From Blattamonas nauphoetae (lineage: Eukaryota; Preaxostyla; Oxymonadida): DNA of 64,000 nt. Where the stretch lies: positions 186,001-250,000 of the forward strand of contig JARBJD010000002.1 of NCBI GenBank assembly GCA_033064195.1, written 5' to 3'. The notes beneath the pieces were generated by a model. It was not told the origin of the DNA. It searched no databases and saw only the letters and a program-made list of their open reading frames with translations. Below, one piece after another: positions 41,846-54,969 of the stretch. The position numbers and the translations under genes were made by a program. Positions within the stretch are counted from its first letter, which is position 1, and every line of letters begins with the position of its first letter.

Positions 41846-43761
41846 ATGCACGACTTTGAAGAAATTCATGCTCAAAATCGAGCAACATTGCGTTTTGAAA
41901 TGTTGACCGGAGGTGTTTTTTTCTCGTCTATTTTCATGCTAAATGAACATTCGCGTACTTTTCCCTCTCATTCACTCAAGCACAGATTCTGCTAACAGCG
42001 GAACAGGAAGAAAACGTCACACCGGAATTTCTCTAAGAAGGACAGAAGAACGTCAATTGTTGATTATGATGAAGCGCAATGAAAACTCATTACTTCAAGA
42101 CACCACAACTCAAAAATCCGCAAGATATGATGTATACTGTTTTCCATTCCTCAATCATATTTCTTTTTTGACTTGCCTGTGCCTTCTCTTTTCTCTTTTT
42201 CCCGATTTTGTGTAGATCAGCAGGCTTTATCAGATTGTGGCTGGTCTATCCTCCAATCAGGCGGATTTCGTAATAGAATGCTGTAAAGAGATTCAAGTAA
42301 TGTTAAACGAAGGTATTCGTGTCATTCTATCTATTTTCCATAGATAATAATCTAATTCAAGAAATTATAGATGCTGGAACAGTTCCATCTCTTCTCAACC
42401 TTCTTCGTGTTTATAGAACTTTTTCACTCCTCTTAGTATGCTCCCCTATCATTAAAATCTCCATTCAGACAGAAGTTCTTTGGTGCTTATGCAATATTGC
42501 TGCAGGGACTCCAGAACAAACCAATGCAATTGTCAGCTTAGATGGAATCAGCGTTATCGCTCCGTTCATTAATGTTTGTGTCTCACCTTTCTATACCGTT
42601 CTTTTAGGATAACGATTTCGATGTTGCTTTAACAGCAGTCAAGACAATTGCGTATCTCTTCTCATCACTCATTCATCTCAGAAATATTGCAATTAATTCG
42701 CTGAGCGCCCGAACTCAACTCAGTGAAGGAAATGTCGTTCATCAACTTATTGAAATCCTCCGATCAACCAAAAAGATAGAAATGAAGAACTACGCTCTTC
42801 ACGCCATTGTGTCCATCATCAACAACTCCAACTCGCCGCAGGATCTCCACAGCACGCTCCCCATCTTCGTCAAACTTCTCTCGTCGACAAATGTGGATGC
42901 TCTCCGCTGGTCTTTGCACGGACTGTTCTACATCACACAGAATCTGAGTATCTCTTCTTCTTTTGAATCTTCGCAGATTTTCTCCAGTTCGCCCTTAACC
43001 ACAATTTCACCAAAAAAGTGATGCAAATTCTCACAGCAGACAATCCAGTTCTTGTTCTACGGTCTCTTCAAATCGTCCTGAACATCTCGAGGGGGGACGA
43101 CGATGAAGTCTCGAGACTTTTGGATGATGGGTTTCTGGACTACACACCAGATCTCTTCAACTCACCACATCCCGAAATTCTTCGCACGACTTGCATCATC
43201 CTCAACAACTTCTGCAATGACAGGTGTGAAAATGCATTCAGGACGGTGAAGTTCGGTGCTCAGGTATTGGTGTCACGTTTCGTCTGCCCCCCTCCTGACG
43301 TCCCTGTCGATCCAGATGTTCGTGTCGAGGCTGTCCAGCTCATTCTATCAACTTTTCGCCACTCCAATCAAGTCACACTCAACTCGCTTTCCCCAAACCT
43401 ACGCAGTTTTCAGAGCGGTGTCCAACTGCACGACTTCCAGAATGGAAAACCGTTTGGACAGTGTGTCGTTGGTGGGATCAAAGCGTTTCTCATTGATTCA
43501 ATCATCAAAGGGGACATGGGCTTCGTTGTAGACTGTGTCAGCGGATTCGCTACTCTTGCGAGATTCGACACCTCGCAGTCGCATTCACTCATCTCCTTCG
43601 AGTCAGCGCACACTCCGATTGTAGAATCTGGACCGACCCTTCCGATCAATGTATGGTTTCAAGAAGAGGGTGTTTTTGATGTGCTCGTTGGTGTTCCACT
43701 CAATGACAGCACAAATGAGTCTCTCGAATACCTCCACCACTACTCGAACTCAATGACTTGA
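41846..43761 (+). CDS. Importin subunit alpha (karyopherin alpha), copy 1
   Basis: Adaptor carrying classical NLS cargo to importin beta. First exon 41846-41912; the second supplies an importin-beta-binding segment with ISLRRTEERQLLIMMKRNE, matching the IBB 'VQLRKxKRxExLxKRRN'. Armadillo repeats follow: IIDAGTVPSLLNLL, EVLWCLCNIAAGTPEQTNAIV, then helices with Trp/Asn at the NLS-binding positions (ALRWSLHGLFY) and later repeats with LRTTCIILNNFCN. At least six short introns (donors such as GTATAC, GTATTC, GTTTGT) are needed; I did not fix them all. The last 740 bp are one exon ending at 43761. The C-terminal third is divergent, so fine NLS specificity cannot be predicted. Confidence 0.8.
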
Positions 43762-43908
43762 TCAATCGATATGCAGTCACATATGTAACTTCTCCTTCGA
43801 GCATTCTCTTTCAAATGTCTTTTCATTTCACGTATTGAACAATCTGAGCAGATTTTGGCAGTGAAGAAGAATCTTTTCTCCACACTTTTTTCTTGTTTAC
43901 TTTTTTAT

Positions 43909-46900
43909 ATGTCAACTCTACTCCAAAAGTCTACAATCATTGCAAATGCTCAGTATTCATCTTTTTTATTTTGAATATCTCATCCAACTTACCAGTAATA
44001 ATTCTGATATTGAGCAAGAGGTTCATCAGATAATCAATGAAGTATTGTTCGCTTGTACTCTCGATTTGACCTGTCCTTCACGAATTCACATCTCTTTACC
44101 AATTTCTCTCTCATTTTCTCCTTTCGCTTTCATCTACCTCCTTAGGAACCTGATGCAGACTTCCTCCCATTCATCCTCAACTCACCAACGTCCTCGACTA
44201 TCAATCACTATATTGCAGCACTCATTGCTGTTGGTGTGTCCTTTTCCGTCCAAAATCAAAATGTTGTTGTGATATCTTCAGAATATCTCCTCTTAAATAC
44301 GACTTACTTCAGCCTTCAAAAAGTCAAGACATTTCTGAAAGAAGCACTCTATTATTCACATAAAGAAATTCCAAAGGTGGCTGCGGTGGTAATCTGTATC
44401 TTTATTGTTCGTTTATTATTTTGTTCACAGCAAACATCAGTCATATTTCAATCAATGCCCAACAATTCGTTGATGGACTCGTACATGAATCGTTCATCGT
44501 TTTAGATAAATGGATTCAGCAATCTACTCTTCAAAGGTCTCATTTTTTGCCCTCTTATCCATTCCAGTACACGACAACAAGCACAGCCAATTGTTGAACA
44601 AACTCCAACTCAACGAGAGGAAGAAAAACGAAAACGAAGTTCCGCTCTCCTCCTCATCCAAGAATTATCCACACGCTCTCCTTCACAGTTCGTTCGGTTC
44701 CTCGATACAGCCTTTTCATTCACTTGGGTCTGTTCATTTCTTTCATTTATTTTTCTGTCAATAATTCACATCCACAATTTCCGCCGTTCATTTTGTCACC
44801 AACAGAAGTTACTTCATACTGATGAATACGCTTTCCATGCTGATGCAGCCCGTTCGTTTGGACAATGTCTTGCCCAAATCGAAAAACGAAATGTTGAGTC
44901 ATACAAACAAATACTGAATATTTCTCTGGAAGAATTAGAACAAATGTCAAAGGTATCTTCCAAACAAAGCACCAAACTGCATGGTCTCCTCCTGGGATTG
45001 AGTGAAATTCTCCAACTCAACAATCCCCTAATGAAGTCATATATGTCACAAATTAGTAATATTGTATAAGCCCTCTTTTTTTACCTGCTTTTCCATGATT
45101 TAGATTATCAAAATCAACTCAAACACAGACAATTTAGTCAGACAAGCCATCATCACTGTTCTTCCTCCATACACAAAAGCATTCCCCACAGGAATCACTA
45201 AAGTCATTGCTACATGTGGTAACACTCTGATTGCCTGTTGTGAATCCGATGTCGACATGCAAAAGCATGCCTTTCAAATCGCCAGCAAATTGATGGCAAA
45301 TCTCTCGACTGTGAAGGAATTGTGTGCCAATGATAATAACACCCTATCTGCAATCAAGTCTCTATCTCGTGGTCTTACTGATACTATCGAAAAAACCCTA
45401 CGACAACCGAAACATCCATCTCTTCAAATCTTTGCTTTAGATTGCCTCACGCAAATGGTCGATCAGCTTGGTACTGATATTCAACTTAGAGATTCCCTCC
45501 TTGAATCATTGTTCCGTGTCCCATTCGGATCAAAATTGTGCCAAACACTCAATACAATCTGTCGAATCTTCCCAGAATATCTCCCATCCTTTCAAACAAG
45601 GTTATTGATTAGTGAATATGAAATTCTCGTTCCCAATCCTAATCAATCCAAGAAAAAGGCGACACAAGTACCACTTGTCAATAGAATCACACTCCCACCA
45701 ACAATTTCTTTTCCAGTGACAAAACTCGGAACAAGGCAACAAACGAATCCAATTCCATCATTTTCTCTTCTTCCTCCACCACTCCAGCAGATTCCTCAAG
45801 TTCAAATTCCGTCAAATTGTTCACAGAACACAGAAATCTGCATCGCATGTATCATCCAAAACTCCCCACCCATCACACAATGCATTTCAAAATCGTCAGT
45901 CTCCAATCTTTCGGATGTTCGCTGTCATCTTCTCAATCGTAATCGAGGATTCTTGAATCAAGACAAGGAAGAGCGCGTCCCTATTGCAGTTCCAACACAG
46001 AGCATGGCCGTACTGACGCCATATGCTCCACAACCACCCTCCATGTCACAGCCTCTTTCACTTCAATCAACCCAGAGTACGTTGATGGATGATACTCGGA
46101 CCAAACAAGTCTGTGAATCCTTCCGCATTCTAACGGAGTTTGACTTCTCCAATCACTACCTCGCCCACTACCTGCGAGACGTCGCGTGCCCGTATCTGGT
46201 CCATCACAATAAAGAGGTTCGGTTGCGATGTGCAGAGGCCATTGTTAAATTGCTCATTTCCCCTCAGCAAAGCCCGCCCATTGATGGCCAGTATTGGCAG
46301 ATCGTGCGCGAGATTCTTCTGCAGTTGCTCCTCGTGATGGCGTCAGATGTGGATGAGGATGTCAGATTGACAATCCTTCGAGCGTTTGGTGTCCAATACG
46401 ACTTTTATTTGTCTCTCTCTGCCAATCTGAACGGCTTTTTGTTCCCACTCCTCTTCGATGAGAGCCCAGCCATCCGTGATCAAGCCATCATCAATCTCAG
46501 CCGTCTTGCTCCGAAGAATCCAGCAACCGTAGTTCCTCGCTTCCACGACCTCGTCGTTACGATCCTCAAACAGCTCCAGTTCGACTCCAATTTCGACAGA
46601 AAGCGGATGTATGCAACTCAGCTTGTCCGCGTGATCTTGTATCATCCTGAAACATCGGTGGTTCACCTTCGGTCGATTGTTGCGTGCTTTATCGATGCGT
46701 TGAAACATTCTCCTCTTCAGATCCAAAAAATCGCGATGGATGGAATCTACAACCTTGCTCGTCTCTCCTTTCCAGTTCTTGACGAATACAAAGCCATTTT
46801 GACAGAGACACTCCTCAACTTCATCATCTCTGTCACCAAAGTGTCCACCCCATTTCTGATCCATCCTGCTTTTGCTGCATTTGGTCAGGTCGTCCAATCG

Positions 46901-49900
46901 ACATGTTATGTCATCGTGCCGCTCAAAAAAGAACCTCGACTTCTCTCGATTTTGATGTCTCTCCTGAATTCATCGTCCATTTCGCTTTTCAAGGATTCTC
47001 TCCACCTCCTCGGGATCCTCGGAGCTCTTTCTCCAACAACAGTGACTGCAATTCTGACACGGCAAGTCAAGGACACTGAAGTCCATCTTGACCACCAAAA
47101 CACTCCTGCAAACCTCACCATATTGGCAGAGACTGTCCTGCCCGAGCTTTGGAACAGTGACAATGTTGACGCCCGCTTTGTGAATGGGCAATGGGTGGTT
47201 GTGATGACGATGGTGAAAGACCAGGAACGGTTTGACAAGTACAACGTTCCATCAGTCCGTGAGTCAATTGTGATTCCCTCCTTCCAACTCCAAGGAACAC
47301 AAGGGAAGCAAAGGAAGGTCGACATCATCCCGTCTGTTGTGAACACTCTATATTTTGATCTTGTGTGGTCACTTCAGAAAGAAGACTTCCATGTCGTCAC
47401 CAAACTCCTCCTCACTCTCACACTCTTCATCCAGTCACACCACACTATGTTTGTCCCTCATCTCTCCCTCTTCATCAACATCCTCCACCATGTTCTTGCT
47501 CGTGCAAACAATAAACTTCTTGACTCTCTCTCATTCAGAATTCTCGCACTCCTTGTCAGATTGTACAGGATGGAAGTGAAGGATTCCATCCAGCCTTTCA
47601 TTAAATTGATTCCCTTCTTTTGGGATCAATGCTTTTTGGATGTCGCACCGTTCGTTGAGCAGTTGTTTATTGCGTATGACTCGAGCTTTGATGTTCCACA
47701 GTTGTTGGAAAGGTTGTTGACGAAACTGAAAAACAAGGAGCATCTCCACGAAACGCTCTACCTTCTCCAAGTCATCTCCAAACAACTCTTCGACCATGTT
47801 CCGATCGTGATCTCTGGAATCTTGGGGCTTCTCAACGATCCTTCTCTCCACCAAACTGTCATGATTCATGCTCTCTTTACACTCGCCCTAATCTCCAGTG
47901 TGTGCAATGTTTCACCGCAAATCACTCCCATTCTCCGGTCAATCCTCCCTCTTCTCCCTTTCAACCGAGTCCAGAATCCACCAATCTCCAATCCACCTCT
48001 TTCTAAACCCTCGCCATCGTACAAATACATCAGACAATCAACAGTCTCCTTTGACAAAGCTGACCAGTATCGGAAGGATGAGGCTCCTCAGTCAACACAT
48101 CAAGCTCAGTCTATTCATGATCTGAACCCATTGATCATTCCGAGCCCACAACGGACCACTCAGGATGCTCTGACTGTCCTCAAAGGCGTTCTGGAGCTCT
48201 TTAATCAACTATCTGTCATTGTTCACACGGTGGGAGGCTCAAACACAGTTGGCAAAGCTCTCGAAAAGTTCACGCTTCCTCCTGTTCATCCTTTCTCATT
48301 TGCTCTGTTTTCTTTCCGTATCATTCCATCGCATCGAACAAAATTTGATCTCCTTTGTTCGTCTATCGAAGACCACACTGTTCTCATCTTCTGTAAAAAC
48401 CCCGAACTCCCCTCAGACATTTCTTGTGTCAAATCCACAACACACCACAGCCAACTCACCTCACCCCAAGCTATACATACTCCCACCGCATCACTTCAAC
48501 CCACACGCCCTCTTCCAAGCCCATTACAAGTGAGTCAGACCTCCCAAGGGCTGCCTCCACTTCAAGTCACCCCACAAGAGTCAACGGAATCGACGACATA
48601 TTCCTTGACATACGCAGATTTGTTTGTGATCGAGTATATCCTCCAGATCCTCCACACCCTCGCTACACAACTCATGCATGTCTCGAAACCGTACGAATCA
48701 CACACTGCATCAGTTTCGAGACCGACCGACCATTTCATTGAACTTGTTTGGCACACAATGATCCTCATCGGAAAAGAGAACAAAGACTTCAGAGATCTAC
48801 TGACTAGTCGGCTTTCCATGTCGCGGACCGAAGAAATCGACAGAATCCAAGCAATCACGATGACGCCTCAACTTGTCTCACAATCAGCGACTCTCTCGTC
48901 AAACAACCCGCCATTCCACCACATCCCGTCCCACATCAGAGATCATGATTTCTTCGCTTACGGACTGGTCTCTCCACAAAGCATGTCCCTTGCCCAACAA
49001 AACGAGAAGCAGAAAGACAAAGATCGAGAATATCGAGAAGTTCTTGTGAAGAAGATCACCACTGGGCAGAAGTTCTTTGATCTTAGTCATGTTATCACCA
49101 GCGACGATCTTGTTGAACATGTGAAAACTCTCACACTTGCCCTCATTTGCTACTCCCCAAATTATCTCGTCAATATCACATTCAATGCTGCTCTTGAAAT
49201 TCCAAACCTCTCAACACGATTGTTCAATCAAGCCTTTGCCTGTTTCTGGGATGAAAGTTCAAGTGAGCATAAACGGCACATCAGTGCATTTCTGGAGGAC
49301 CTTTTGCAGTCACGGGTCCTTCCAGCTGAATTAGCTACTCAGATTCTCCTCCTCGACGAGTACATGGAGAAGAGGGAGACTCCCCTCCCGATTGCTCTCA
49401 GGCTCCTCTCCACAACAGCGATGAAAATCCATGCAATTCCATATGCTCTCCGATTTACTGAAATGGAGCTGATCCAGAACGTTCAACAGCCGCCAAACAT
49501 GATCTATCCCTGCTGGCACTCAATGATCTTCTCTCGTGTCTGTGATCGGACCAATCCTCAGAAGAATTTCATTCGGAAGCCATCACTCCAATCTCAACGA
49601 ACGACGCTGGGTCAAACTCCCACTCCATCTCTCCAAGCGACCCCAGTACCTCCAGATCCTCTTGCCCATATTGGACCTGGAAGCCGAGCCTCGGACCTTG
49701 TGGATGCACTGTTGATGCTCAATGCCACACTCCAAGAAAACGATGCAATCAGCGGTGTCTGTATGATCGGACAGGATGTGTTTGATATCCCAATCGATGC
49801 TTCGAAATTGCAGAGTCTCCAAGAATGGGAAAGAGCTTCGCAGCAGTACAGGCAATCTCTTTCATTTGACGATAGCCAAACTCTCATCAAGCCCACTGCT

Positions 49901-52900
49901 GAGGATATGGGAAATCTAGTCGGATTAGTCCGATGCCAGATGGAAATGGGTGAAGACGAAGAAGCCCTCAAATTAGCTCTCAACAACATCCAAACATTCG
50001 AAGGACATGCTTATCTGGGAGAGTTATTGTCGATCGGTTCTCGAGCGTCATTCCACATGCACGAATTTGACAGTCTCGCCCAATTCGTCCAGCGAATGGA
50101 CAACCATAGCTACGACTACAAATTCTACTCTGCCATTCTCGCCATGCACAATCATCAGAACTATGACCTTGGTCGTTTCATCGATGCAGCCCGTGACTCT
50201 CTCCGACAGGAAACTGTTCATTCATCTGATCCTTCGTACAACAGACTCTATCCAATGGCATTCAAAGCACAGCTCCTTATTGAACTTGAAGAGGCTTGTG
50301 AAATTGCCCTTTCCCATGGGCCTCCGGAACAGAAGGGACGCTACCTCCAAATGTGGAAAGATCGACTCTTTGCATCTCAGTTTGATTGCCTTGATTGGAG
50401 AGATTCTCTCGCTATTCGCCAGTTCGTACTTCCCAAAGAAGAAGATCTTGATGTCTGGCTGAAATATGCCTCGCTCAGCCGAAAAGTTGCCCAAAACACA
50501 GCCTTAGCTCGAACAACTCTTCTTCGCATGATGAATGTGAAGGATCTGAAAGAAGATGAACCGTTCCCTCCAAACACCAATCCCCGTGTCATCTACGCAT
50601 ACATCAAAGACCTCCTTGCCAATCAGAAAATCAACGAGGCTCAGCAAAGGATGAACAGCTTCATGCAGACAGATCAAGCCGACCAGTTGAAAGCGAAGGT
50701 TCAACTTCAACAAGGCTTGCTGCGCCTCTCCGGAAAGAACATTCCTTATTTGAAGGAGGCCTCGATCTCATTCAAGTTTGCTTCAGATACAATGTCAACG
50801 TGGGCGAAGCCATACCACAAATTTGCGATGACGATGAACGATCTCTGTAAGCTCCAAAAACGACCGGATTTTGACGAGTATCTCGCCGCAATCTTGAGCC
50901 ACTTCCGAGCTCCTGTTCTTGACATCACAGACGACTCTATTGCAACAGCGATAGAGTACGCATCTCAACAAGTCGCTCTTGAGAGGACTGGTTTCTCTCT
51001 TGCGGACATGGCACAGCAACAGTTTGACAATCAAGAGATCGCAAACGAATACAACTTGTTGATTGACTCGGCTGACTTTATGAAGTTGCTTTACCAGACC
51101 TTCTTTGGGTTCAGTCGTGCCATCCAGTATTCCAAAAAGAGTATCCTGCAAGACACCCTTCGTCTTCTGAACTTTCTCTCGAACTATCACAATTATTTCA
51201 TCGTTGGGACACTCGCTAGACAGTTCAAAATTATGACCAACTCTCACCCGGACATGTGGCTTGATGTGATCCCGCAACTGATCGCCCAACTCGATCTCGA
51301 TGTTCCTCTTCGCTCTCAGCTTCATGAAGTTCTTCTTAACATCTCCGAGAAACACCCAAACATGCTCCTGTTCCCTCTCATTGTCGCCACAAAATCAAAC
51401 AACGGTCTGAGGAAAGACATTGCCGAGCATGTTTTGGATAAGACGATGGTGCACAGCAGAGAGATTGTCTTCGACGGGAAATTGGTTTCTCACGAATTGA
51501 TCCGAATTGCTGTGACGATGGATGAACTGTGGTACTACTCACTCGACGAAATCAGCGGGAAGTTCTACCACGAGGACTACCAGGGATCGTACCAGGATCT
51601 CCTGAAACTGTATCGCTTCCTGTATGACTTGAAGAGGGAGCATAATCATGCCTTGCAGAACCTTCAGCAGATGAAGAATAGGTGCGGGCCTGTGATTATG
51701 GAGATCCTCCAGAACGATTTGAAGTTGAAAGTCTCGCAACTTGGAGATCTGGAAAACCAGCCTTTTTCAACTCCTCCGAGCAATGAATCAGCTTTCAAAC
51801 CATCCGCTAGACAGAACAGAACGGCTGGTTATTCAGATCCTTTCTCGATTGGATCTCTCCAATCGAACAATTCTGTCGATGAGCAGTCACTCAGCCGGAA
51901 TGAGTTGAAGCAACTTGTTGAATCATATGCCTTCGAACTGAATTCGACTCCTGAACGACGTTTCTTGCAGCAATTTGAAGGAAAACTGAAACAACACAAC
52001 GAACATCTCACCAATTTCGGCCGAACAAACGATCACGTCCATCTCGTCCATGCTTGGGATGGATTCAAAGAAATATGGCGAGAGCTTTCTCCTCTAACTC
52101 AATTTCAGGAGCTGAACCTCAACCAAAATGCACCTGTTCTCGCCGCAAAGAAGTCATTTGAAATGGCCATGCCTGGTACAACAGATCCCGAGAACGATTC
52201 GCCAGTGAAACTTGCATCGTGTGACGTACTTCTCAAAGTGTTCCCATCGAAGCAGCGTCCACGATTCATCAACATGAACGGATCTGACGGAAATGTCTAT
52301 CGATTTTTGCTGAAGGGGCGAGAGGACATCCGCATGGATGAGCGAGTGATGCAGCTGTTTGGCCTCATCAACACGCTCTTTGCCTCTCACTTTGCGTTTA
52401 AGGAACTTCGCATCAGACGGAACCCAATCATCCCTCTCTCGCAGCAGTCGGGATTGATTGGACTCCTCTGCAACCATTTCACAATGAACCAGCTCATCAA
52501 ACTTTATCGCAGCGAACGTGGCATTCGCTCGGACCTTGAGGTATGTTTTCTCTTCTCTTTTCATCTCCACCAGCATGCAATGATTGCCGAGGAAATCTGC
52601 CCACCGGAGCAGCATCGGGACACTCGACACCAAGCGTACGACTACCTCACTCGCATGCAGAAACTTGACGTCATGAATTATGTGGCAGCCAACACACCCG
52701 GCCGCGATCTCTACGACATTCTGTGGCTCGATAGTGATGTCTGTCTTTTGTCTTCTTTTCATTGGATGTAGTCCACCGATCGGTGGTTTGAGCGCAGAAG
52801 AGCTTTTACTCGCTCTAACGCGATTATGAGCATGGTTGGACATATATTGGGACTTGGGGACAGGCATCCAAGCAACTTAATGCTGGAGCCACGGACAGCT

Positions 52901-53464
52901 CGAGTTGTCCACATCGACTTCGGTGACTGTTTTGAGGTCGCCAAAGATCGAGAAAGCTTCGCAGAAACTGTCCCGTTCAGATTAACGAGGATGATGCTGA
53001 ATGCAATGGACATCGGTGGTGTTCACGGAGCTTTTCGACGATCGTGTGAACGCATCATGTCGCTCCTTCGATCGAGCAAAGGGTCGATCATGGCAATGTT
53101 GGAAGCGTTTGTGTTGGATCCTCTGGTGCATTGGTGGGCGCCAGAAGAGAAACAAGCAGCTGCTCGGCCAACTCCTCATGCTCACACATCTTCGGAAGAT
53201 TCAAATCGTCCTGTTCACGACCAGACTCAACCCACAAACCGACCTCCACGTGCTCGGCATCTATTTTTCGACGACCTCGATCGATCCAAAACTCGGGCAA
53301 AGGCGAGCAAAGCACTCAACAAAGTGGAGGCGAAATTGAAAGGATTGGAATTCGAGGATGGGAACCCCAAAACATCTTCTGAGCAAGTCAGTCTCCTGAT
53401 TGAGCAGGCCATGTCTGGCGAGAATCTAAGCCGACTGTTCCTTGGTTGGTGCCCTCTCTGGTGA
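43909..53464 (+). CDS. TOR: Target of rapamycin (TOR) kinase
   Basis: PI3K-related Ser/Thr kinase controlling growth. A main exon 45257-52540, two 33-nt introns (52541-52573, 52739-52771) and a last exon to 53464; upstream, several short exons from a probable ATG at 43909 encode the first HEAT helices (junctions approximate). The protein is about 3000 residues. The order is HEAT repeats, FAT, FRB-like region (51490-52090), kinase and FATC. Kinase motifs are VFPSKQRPR, FLLKGREDIRMDERVMQLF, the catalytic GLGDRHPSNLM and the metal-binding HIDFGDCFEV; the protein ends LFLGWCPLW, the FATC signature. The FRB has an extra, Ser/Asn-rich segment between its helices. The kinase looks fully active. Confidence 0.95.
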
Positions 53465-53701
53465 CTTCTGTAATTATCTTCATTTTGTTGACTCTCCTTT
53501 TTTCGGGACGCTAGAGAACACTCTGGTTGCCTTTTTGTCCATTTCTTTTCATCTTGTTAAGATTCCGAACACTTGACTCTTTGATCTAGAATTATCATCT
53601 TCATAACCGAGACAGATCTCAGTCAGGATAATTACTCGAATCCGGACAATCACACAGTTTTTTTCGCTGGGAGACTTTCATTGTGGGATGATCGTTTCGC
53701 C

Positions 53702-54842
53702 ATGAGCTGGATTCAAGGACTTCTCTTCTCACTCATATCAATTTTTGCTCTTTTTTGTCTTGCACTCCGACACTATCATACACAAATAGTTTATCAACCG
53801 ACGAAGGGACACAATCCACATCTTCCAACGCCTCAAAGCTATCAGTGTCTGCAGTCTCACCCCATATCTATCATTGAAAATTTTCATTATATTTCTTCGT
53901 CTTTCCCCTCTTTAGCACCTTATGAGGATATCTACTTCAAAACCAAAGATGGAACTTCACTCGTATATTCACGCTTTATTTTCATCTATATCGGCTGTCT
54001 GTCTCAAAAACAGCATGGATGGTTCCTCCGTGGTCCAGTGTCTTCCCCGATCGTTGTTTATTGCCATGGAAACGCAGGAAATCTCCAAGATCGCTCTTAC
54101 CTTGCATCTTTTATCCAAGCCCATCTTCGATGCTCTCTTTTCCTCTTTGACTATCGAGGGCATGCCATTTATCGCCCTTATTTTTGTCTAGATATGGACG
54201 TTCATCACCAGAGCTCGTTCCAAATCATCGAACTCTTCAACTCGACACTGAAGCTGCCGTCGATTGGGCGGAGCAACAAGTACAAGAAGGTTGTGGCACC
54301 AAACTTTGGATGATGGGACATTCTATCGGAGGGGCTGCAACAATCGACTATGTGGCAAATCATCCTGGAAAGGTTTCTCATCAAGAATTTCTTTCAATAA
54401 AGATGATATCTCCCTATTAGATTGATCTTATGATTGTTGAGAATACTATTTACTCAATGTGGGCCGTTGCTAAAACTGTTTTACCACCAAAGGCTCGATT
54501 TCTAGTCCCATTTTGTGTCTCGAATGTTTGGAGGAGTTACAAACATGTGAAGACCATAAAGACTGATTCAGTTTTTATCATGGGTCTGCTCTCATTTTTG
54601 TTCCAATTCATCCTGATTTCGTTTTGGATCAACTTTAGGAGAACAAGACGAACTGGTCCCGTCAGATCAGACTCTATCTTTGTACCTAAACTGCGGTATC
54701 CTTTTTCATCCAACTATTTCTTTCAGCTGCATCTCATAAAACTCTGATTCGGATCCCGGAAGGCACTCATAATACGAACTGGTCAGTTTCTGGACAACAA
54801 GTCTGCAAACAGATCTTAGATTTTGCCAACAGCCGGCGATAG
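53702..54842 (+). CDS. BEM46/ABHD13-type alpha/beta hydrolase
   Basis: Membrane-anchored serine hydrolase of unknown substrate. Six exons (53702-53962, 54014-54159, 54192-54372, 54421-54583, 54639-54695, 54727-54842) sum to 308 codons. An N-terminal signal anchor (residues 4-25) is followed by YEDIYFKTKDGTSL, the oxyanion strand VVYCHGNAGN, DYRGYGRSS, the nucleophile elbow MMGHSIGGA (Ser), the acid in EQDELVPSD and the His in PEGTHNTNW, so the triad is complete. The intron 54160-54191 begins with GC, not GT; using it restores the conserved DYRGYGRS, so it is a true GC-AG intron. Confidence 0.88.
54160..54191 (+). other. GC-AG intron (32 nt) in the BEM46-like gene
   Basis: Begins GCATGC and ends GTCTAG. 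Its removal joins Asp-Tyr-Arg-Gly to Tyr-Gly-Arg-Ser, a motif invariant in the family, and no GT donor gives that frame. Confidence 0.85.
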
Positions 54843-54969
54843 AGCATTTATTGTCCGTATTTTCGACTTACAGCTTTCTTAGTGTTCCATAAGAGCACAC
54901 TCTTGATTTTGGCATCGGTAAACTTGGTTTCATGAAAAAATGATGAAGTGTTCTCAAGAAGATGCAGAA

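Noticed and set aside
10661-53464. PDK1, TOR, RACK1 and STRIP as a co-regulated signalling cluster
   Set aside because: They are 8-43 kb apart on mixed strands with unrelated genes between; ordinary gene scatter.
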